Positions 60,127 through 64,000 of a DNA stretch of 64,000 bases are shown piece by piece; the first letter of the stretch is position 1; every line of letters starts with the position of its first letter. The stretch comes from Halorubrum hochsteinianum (GTDB taxonomy: Archaea > Halobacteriota > Halobacteria > Halobacteriales > Haloferacaceae): the NCBI RefSeq assembly GCF_023702125.1, contig NZ_CP098415.1, positions 2,728,001-2,792,000 on the forward strand, in the 5' to 3' direction. The position numbers and the translations under genes were made by a program. Below the pieces are notes generated by a model. It did not search any database and was not told the origin of the DNA. It worked only from the letters and a program-made list of their open reading frames with translations.

Positions 60127-60585
60127 TCAGTCCCCGCTCGCCGGGACGGTGTCGCGTGCCCGACTGTGGCTGCGCCAGTAGCCCTGCGCGTACGCGCCGA
60201 GGAACATCCCGGCGAGCGCCCAGAGGATAGTGATGTTGCCGACGCCGAGGCTCGCGTACGCCGCCCCCGGACAGATGCCGGAGAGCCCCCAGCCGACGCC
60301 GAAGACGGCACCGCCGACGAGGACGTTCCGGTCGAACGGCTTCAGCCGCCGCTCGTAGGGGGTGCCGGTGAGCGGCGCGGCGTCCCGAATCCGGGGGAGC
60401 AGCGCGAACGCCACGCCGGAGACGATCGCGGCACCGAACATCACGAACGGCAGGCCGAGGTCGTCGAACTGGAGGAAGTTCAACACGACCTCCGGGCGAG
60501 CCATGTGGCTGAACCCGAGCCCGAACCCGAATATCAGCCCGCCGACGAATATCAGCGGCTTGAACAGCGGATGTCGGTCCGCCAC
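60127..60585 (-). CDS. YeeE/YedE-family (DUF6691) sulfur transport protein
   Basis: This 152-residue half-size YeeE protein has helices FVGGLIFGFGLGFSHMARPE, FVMFGAAIVSGVAFALLP and NITILWALAGMFLGAYAQG. The transport motif GWGLSGICPGAAYASLG holds the Cys that carries thiosulfate in the TsuA model. GTG 60585 is the start because it shares a base with the stop of the YeeE gene. Paired with the YeeE gene before it to form one transporter. Confidence 0.85.
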   Translation of the reverse strand: MADRHPLFKPLIFVGGLIFGFGLGFSHMARPEVVLNFLQFDDLGLPFVMFGAAIVSGVAFALLPRIRDAAPLTGTPYERRLKPFDRNVLVGGAVFGVGWGLSGICPGAAYASLGVGNITILWALAGMFLGAYAQGYWRSHSRARDTVPASGD

Positions 60586-61142
60586 TACGGGCTCACCCCC
60601 AGCGCGGCGACAACCTGTGCCGTCCCGATCGCCACCGTTAGGAACGTCAGCACGCCGACGAGCGAGGTCTTCGACGCCGAGCCGACCCCGCAGACGCCGT
60701 GACCGGACGTACAGCCCTTGCCGATCCGGGTGCCGATCCCGACGAGGATCCCGCCGGAGAACAGCCGCCACGGCTGGACGTCGGTGGTCCAGAGCGTCAC
60801 GCCGGCGACCTCGTACAGCCGCCCGGTCGTCCCGGGCTCGTACAGCGAGGTCGTCACCGCGCCGGACTGGACCGTCGCCGCGAACGCGAGCGCCCCCAAG
60901 ACGATGCCGGCCGTGAACACGAGCCGCCAGTCCCGCGAGCCGACGTACCGCTGAAACCGGGACTGGCCGGAGACGTACGACAGCGTCGACTCGAGGAACG
61001 TGCTCGCCCCGGCGGGGATACCGGTCCCGACGTAGATGACGACGGTGCCGAGGCCGACGAGTAGCCCACCGACGGCATATCGGCTGATCCCGTTGGGGAA
61101 CAGCTCGGCGACAGCCTGAAGCAGTACTGGGTCAGCGACCAT
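60585..61142 (-). CDS. YeeE/YedE-family thiosulfate-type transporter subunit
   Basis: The 185-residue membrane protein carries the YeeE/YedE Cys motif GTRIGKGCTSGHGVCGVG near residue 140. In bacterial TsuA, these Cys pass thiosulfate through the membrane. It is 8 bases after the rhodanese/MBL gene, and the two YeeE halves would together equal one full-length TsuA. Confidence 0.87.
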   Translation of the reverse strand: MVADPVLLQAVAELFPNGISRYAVGGLLVGLGTVVIYVGTGIPAGASTFLESTLSYVSGQSRFQRYVGSRDWRLVFTAGIVLGALAFAATVQSGAVTTSLYEPGTTGRLYEVAGVTLWTTDVQPWRLFSGGILVGIGTRIGKGCTSGHGVCGVGSASKTSLVGVLTFLTVAIGTAQVVAALGVSP

Positions 61143-61150
61143 TTGCGTCG

Positions 61151-62344
61151 TCAGTCACCCGCGAGCGACTCCTGGCTCGCCGCGCAGTTGTTGGGGCCGA
61201 GTTCGAGGGTGAACGCCTCCTCGTCGTCGACGGCGTTCTGCCCGAGGTTCGTCGCGATGATCTCCTCGTAGTTGGCCGGCCGCGGCGGCATGTCCGAGAG
61301 GATCAGGTCGACGAAGTCGTCCTCGGCCATCGTGAGCGCGTCCATCTCCTCGACCAGCGCTCCGATGGGCGCGGTGTAGGTGCCGTCGGCGGCGGGCTCC
61401 GCGGCGTCGCTGAAGTGCGCGCCGCCGACCAGGGTGTCGTCGGGGAGCGTGAGGATGCGCTCCCGGAGGGACTCGTAGAGCATGCGCGCGGCGTCCGGCG
61501 CGCCGTCGTCGCCCTCCTCCAAGTCGGGGCGGGCGACGCTCTCGACGAACAGCCCGTCGCCGGTCGCGAGCAGGCCGTCGTCGACGAGGTACGAGGTCAT
61601 CCCGGTCGTGTGGCCGGGCGTGTGGACGGCCTCGATGGTGGCGTTTCCGACCCGGAAGGCGTCGCCGTCCGCGGCCGTGGTCAGCTCGTCGGCGTAGGTG
61701 ACGCCGCGGTCGACGGCGGCCTCGGGGATGACGCCCTCGACGCCTTCCGCGTCGAGGTCGCGAACGCCCGAGACGTGGTCGGCGTGGACGTGGGTGTCCA
61801 GCGCGTACCGAAGGTCGACACCGAGGTCGTCGGCGTCCGCGAGGTAGCGGTCGGTGAACGCCCGCAGCGGGTCGATGATCGCGGCCTCGCCGTCGTCGTA
61901 GAGGAGGTAGCCGAGACAGCCCGAGGAGGGGCGCTGGTACTGGAGGAGCGTGCCCGCGCCGTCGTAGTCGGTGACTTCGACGGTCTCGTAGATGCTCGCC
62001 CAGCCGTTCATGCCGTCCTCGAGGTGGTCGACCTCGTACCCGCGTTCCGCGAGCGTGCCCGCGACGTACTCGCTGGCTCCGCCCTTCGCACACAGGACGG
62101 TCACCTCGCGGTCGTCGGGAATCCGGGCGAGGACGTCCCCGTCGATGTCGTCCTCGAGGAACTCGAAGTACGGCACGTTGATCGACGTGACGTTCTCGCC
62201 GTCGATGCGCCACTCCTCGTAGTCCGACGACATGCGTGCGTCGAGGAGGGTGACATCCTCGACGGCGTCGATACGGTCCTTCAGCGTTTCCGGCTCGACC
62301 GACGCGACTTCGACGTCAGGAGTCGGGAAGTCATCAGCGTCCAT
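61151..62344 (-). CDS. Rhodanese / metallo-beta-lactamase fusion, persulfide dioxygenase-like
   Basis: This 397-residue protein has a rhodanese domain first (residues about 15-120, active-site Cys85 in VTVLCAKGGAS) and then a metallo-beta-lactamase domain (THVHADHVSG from 184, TPGHTTGMTSY, GDGLFVES). The order is the reverse of the common bacterial fusion. Family members oxidise glutathione- or protein-bound persulfide and transfer sulfur. ATG 62344 is preferred to the TTG three codons upstream. It leads the four-gene sulfur transport unit. Confidence 0.88.
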   Translation of the reverse strand: MDADDFPTPDVEVASVEPETLKDRIDAVEDVTLLDARMSSDYEEWRIDGENVTSINVPYFEFLEDDIDGDVLARIPDDREVTVLCAKGGASEYVAGTLAERGYEVDHLEDGMNGWASIYETVEVTDYDGAGTLLQYQRPSSGCLGYLLYDDGEAAIIDPLRAFTDRYLADADDLGVDLRYALDTHVHADHVSGVRDLDAEGVEGVIPEAAVDRGVTYADELTTAADGDAFRVGNATIEAVHTPGHTTGMTSYLVDDGLLATGDGLFVESVARPDLEEGDDGAPDAARMLYESLRERILTLPDDTLVGGAHFSDAAEPAADGTYTAPIGALVEEMDALTMAEDDFVDLILSDMPPRPANYEEIIATNLGQNAVDDEEAFTLELGPNNCAASQESLAGD

Positions 62345-62589
62345 GTTGTACAACCACTTCTACCGGCCGGATGTACAAAAGGATTCCCATAGTATTCCCC
62401 CAAACAAACAATACTACTAGATAGAGAATGTACCAGAGACGCCATTTCATGCCGTTTTAATGGTATCAAGAGCGTTGTACGAGGTCTCTATTCCACATAG
62501 GAGTTTGTAGTAAGCACAAGAACCGACAATCTTTTACTCGGTTGGTGGGTATTGTGCGACAGCTCCAATACAGACGGAGCAGACAACCA
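62345..62589. promoter_or_regulatory. Divergent control region with TGTACA boxes and a 7-bp-arm hairpin
   Basis: TGTACA occurs at 62347-62352, touching the rhodanese/MBL start, and at 62372-62377. Arms TAGTATT (62390-62396) and AATACTA (62410-62416) form an inverted repeat with a 13-base centre. The region is AT-rich and serves both the minus-strand operon and the plus-strand TusA/DsrE genes. TGTACA is shared with the TrmB-like gene promoter. Confidence 0.5.
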
Positions 62590-62835
62590 ATGAGTGCTGA
62601 ATACGACATCGCGGAGACGCTCGACGTGAAGGGTGCATCGTGTCCCATGCCTGTGGTGAAGACGAAAGGCGCGGTCGACGACCTCGCCGCCGGTGAGATC
62701 CTCGAGGTGCTGGCGACGGACTCCGGCAGCATGAGCGACATCGACGGCTGGGCGGCCGGTACTGCGGGCGTCGAGCTCGTCGAGCAGGAGGAAGGCGACG
62801 ACGTGTACAGACACTACGTGCGCAAGACGGAGTGA
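62590..62835 (+). CDS. TusA-like sulfur carrier protein
   Basis: This 81-residue protein has the sulfur-transfer motif CPMP with Cys18 (GASCPMPVVKTK) and a typical TusA ending YRHYVRKTE. It carries persulfide sulfur between enzymes. ATG 62590 is chosen by family start and promoter position. It is two bases from the DsrE-like gene, divergent from the rhodanese/MBL operon. Confidence 0.92.
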   Translation: MSAEYDIAETLDVKGASCPMPVVKTKGAVDDLAAGEILEVLATDSGSMSDIDGWAAGTAGVELVEQEEGDDVYRHYVRKTE

Positions 62836-62837
62836 CG

Positions 62838-63407
62838 ATGAGCACGGACACGCCCGACGCGCCGACCGACGACGCTCCCTCGCGTGCGGAGCTGGCCGCC
62901 CGCGTCGACGAGCTGGAGGACGCGCTCGCGGAGGCCACCGGTGACGACGGCAAGAAGATGAGCATCATCGCGACGAAGGGGACGCTGGACATGGCGTATC
63001 CCCCGCTCATCCTCGCCAGCACCGCCGCCGCGTTCGGCTACGAGGTGACCGTCTTCCACACGTTCTGGGGGCTCGACATCCTCCACGAGGAGCGCTCGAA
63101 GAACCTCAAGCTCAGCTCCGTCGGCAACCCCAACATGCCCGTGCCGAACGCCGTCGCGGCGCTCCCGGGCATGGACCGCGTGACGACGAAGATGATGGAA
63201 AAGAAGATCGCGGACAACGACACCGCCTCTATCGAGGAGCTGCTGGAGACGAGCCTCGACATGGGCGTGGAGTTCCAGGCCTGTCAGATGACCATCGACC
63301 TGATGGACTACGACGAGGACGACTTCTACGACGGCGTCACCACGGGCGTCGGCGCGGCGACGGCCCTCCAAGACATGGCCGACGCCGACATCCAGCTCCT
63401 GGTCTGA
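62838..63407 (+). CDS. DsrE2-like sulfur-trafficking protein
   Basis: This 189-residue protein belongs to the DsrE/DsrF-like family. Features are SIIATKGTLDMAYPPLILAS, FHTFWGLDIL, and the likely sulfur-binding Cys in FQACQMTIDLMD. An N-terminal coiled-coil of about 40 residues (RAELAARVDELEDALAEA) precedes the domain. TusA-DsrE pairs pass persulfide sulfur in other organisms. ATG 62838 is preferred over GTG 62832. Confidence 0.86.
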   Translation: MSTDTPDAPTDDAPSRAELAARVDELEDALAEATGDDGKKMSIIATKGTLDMAYPPLILASTAAAFGYEVTVFHTFWGLDILHEERSKNLKLSSVGNPNMPVPNAVAALPGMDRVTTKMMEKKIADNDTASIEELLETSLDMGVEFQACQMTIDLMDYDEDDFYDGVTTGVGAATALQDMADADIQLLV

Positions 63408-63441
63408 CCTCCGTTGAACGGACTCGAGAATCAGATTTTCC

Positions 63442-63545
63442 CGGGTCGTCGAGGCCGTCGCAGAGGCGGGGGAGGTCGAGCCGGTCACGCTCGATCCGCG
63501 CTGGTCGAGGTCGTCGACCCGAATACGGTAGAAACGTCGGTCTAG
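63442..63545 (+). pseudogene. Frameshifted remnant of a HalOD1 domain
   Basis: RVVEAVAEAGEVEPVTLDPR reads in one frame up to about 63500; the continuation LVEVVDPNTVETSV reads in the next frame and ends at TAG. The two together match HalOD1 (VVEAVA...GVDP..LDPPL..VIDPDAL). One indel separates the parts. It is a short, decayed copy between DsrE-like and aminotransferase genes. The rest of 63408-63751 holds nothing else I recognise. Confidence 0.6.
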
Positions 63546-63751
63546 GGTTCGACGGCGTCTGACCCCGAGACTCGAATCGGGTGTCGCGGTCGCGACGTCC
63601 TCGTCGACGACAACAGTCCCGTGTCGTCCGACTGAAGCAGACGAAACGTCCCTCCGGTAGCGGTACCTCAGACGGACCCTCCAGCAGCGGCTTTCGGTTT
63701 CAACGAGTAGGCCGGAGAGACTGTCGTAGGGGGAGAGGAACGGTGATTGCG

Positions 63752-64000
63752 TCAGTTCCACTCCGAGTCGAGTGCGTCCAGCAGCCGCTCGGTCTCTGCG
63801 CGAGTGTTAACGGCGTGGACCGATGCGCGGACGGCGTTCGGCGTCGGCAGGGCCCGAACGACGATCCCCTCCGACGCAAGTCGGTCGACCGTCTCTCCGG
63901 GGTCGTCCACGTCGATGGTCACGAGTCCGGACTCGGGGGCCGCTGGGCTGAGAAGCCGGTCGTCGGGAATTCCGTCGGTCAGCCGGCCGGCCAATTCCCG
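63752..64000 (-). CDS. Class V aminotransferase, C-terminal part (continues beyond the window)
   Basis: About 83 codons are visible, from RELAGRLTDGIPDDRLLSP to DSEWN. The pattern RLASEGIVVRALPTPNAVRA is the end of a class V PLP enzyme such as a cysteine desulfurase or selenocysteine lyase-like protein. The catalytic Lys lies outside the window. A desulfurase would fit the neighbouring sulfur genes, but the family could equally have a different substrate. Confidence 0.7.
   Translation of the reverse strand, partial: RELAGRLTDGIPDDRLLSPAAPESGLVTIDVDDPGETVDRLASEGIVVRALPTPNAVRASVHAVNTRAETERLLDALDSEWN

Noticed and set aside
1-64000. CRISPR array, tRNA or rRNA genes
   Set aside because: No regularly spaced repeats and no cloverleaf or rRNA-like stretches were recognised; a tRNAscan and Infernal run would settle this.

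Overview
The window is chromosomal DNA of a haloarchaeon, most likely Halorubrum or a close relative. Coding sequence is very GC-rich with strongly acidic products. Starts are often leaderless, with a TATA-like box 25-40 bases before the ATG, and genes are packed with ATGA/GTGA/TGATG overlaps. HTH_10 (Bat-type) regulators, PAS sensor kinases, DUF2249, DUF3209 and CbtAB are all typical of the group. No rRNA, tRNA or CRISPR array was found.

Layout. 1-5210 is insertion-sequence-damaged ground: a transposase tail, an IS5-type element, a large receiver/multi-PAS histidine kinase broken at both ends, and an IS6-type element with perfect 8-bp target duplications inside that kinase. 5322-10002 holds housekeeping genes (CDP-alcohol phosphatidyltransferase, adenylate-kinase-like NTPase, hisC, HflX-type GTPase, fumarylacetoacetase-fold enzyme). 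10081-15648 holds a zinc-ribbon membrane protein, a sensor kinase with an in-frame stop, a UPF0173 hydrolase, a sugar transporter and an OsmC-like protein. 15870-22192 is a nitrous oxide respiration operon, nosZ - membrane protein (NosB-like) - nosD - nosF - nosY, with a small membrane protein behind it. 22237-24942 holds a Bat-type regulator, a DUF2249 protein and a radical SAM/SPASM protein. One inverted repeat (GAAC-N2-GTTC) lies upstream of nosZ, of the regulator/DUF2249 pair and of the radical SAM gene, so these may form one regulon.

24960-33283 holds an MFS transporter, an AddB/AddA-like helicase-nuclease pair and an amidohydrolase. 33388-36175 is an accessory cassette with lower GC: a small winged-helix regulator, divergent from a degenerate methyltransferase-like protein, an active beta-class DNA methyltransferase and a PD-(D/E)xK protein that is probably the cognate restriction enzyme.

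36351-55098 is a near-complete corrin-ring section of anaerobic-type cobalamin synthesis: cbiX1; cobN-cbiC-cbiE on the minus strand; a divergent ChlI/ChlD-type chelatase subunit; cobalt uptake genes cbtB-cbtA and a ferredoxin-like gene; a MarR-like regulator; and the operon cbiT-cbiL-cbiF-cbiG-cbiH1-cbiH2-ferredoxin-LAGLIDADG-like protein-cbiX2-DUF3209. CbtAB would import cobalt, CbiX would insert it early, and the methyltransferases, CbiG and CbiC would remodel the ring. CobN/ChlID, a late-insertion chelatase in other organisms, sits in the same locus.

55221-63407 is a sulfur island: thioredoxin, TrmB-like regulator, TauE/SafE exporter with a small partner, universal stress protein, PiT/CysP-like permease, a YeeE/YedE pair, a rhodanese/metallo-beta-lactamase fusion, TusA and a DsrE-like protein. 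Together they suggest uptake, persulfide handling and export of reduced sulfur. The window ends in a decayed HalOD1 remnant and the 3' part of a class V aminotransferase.
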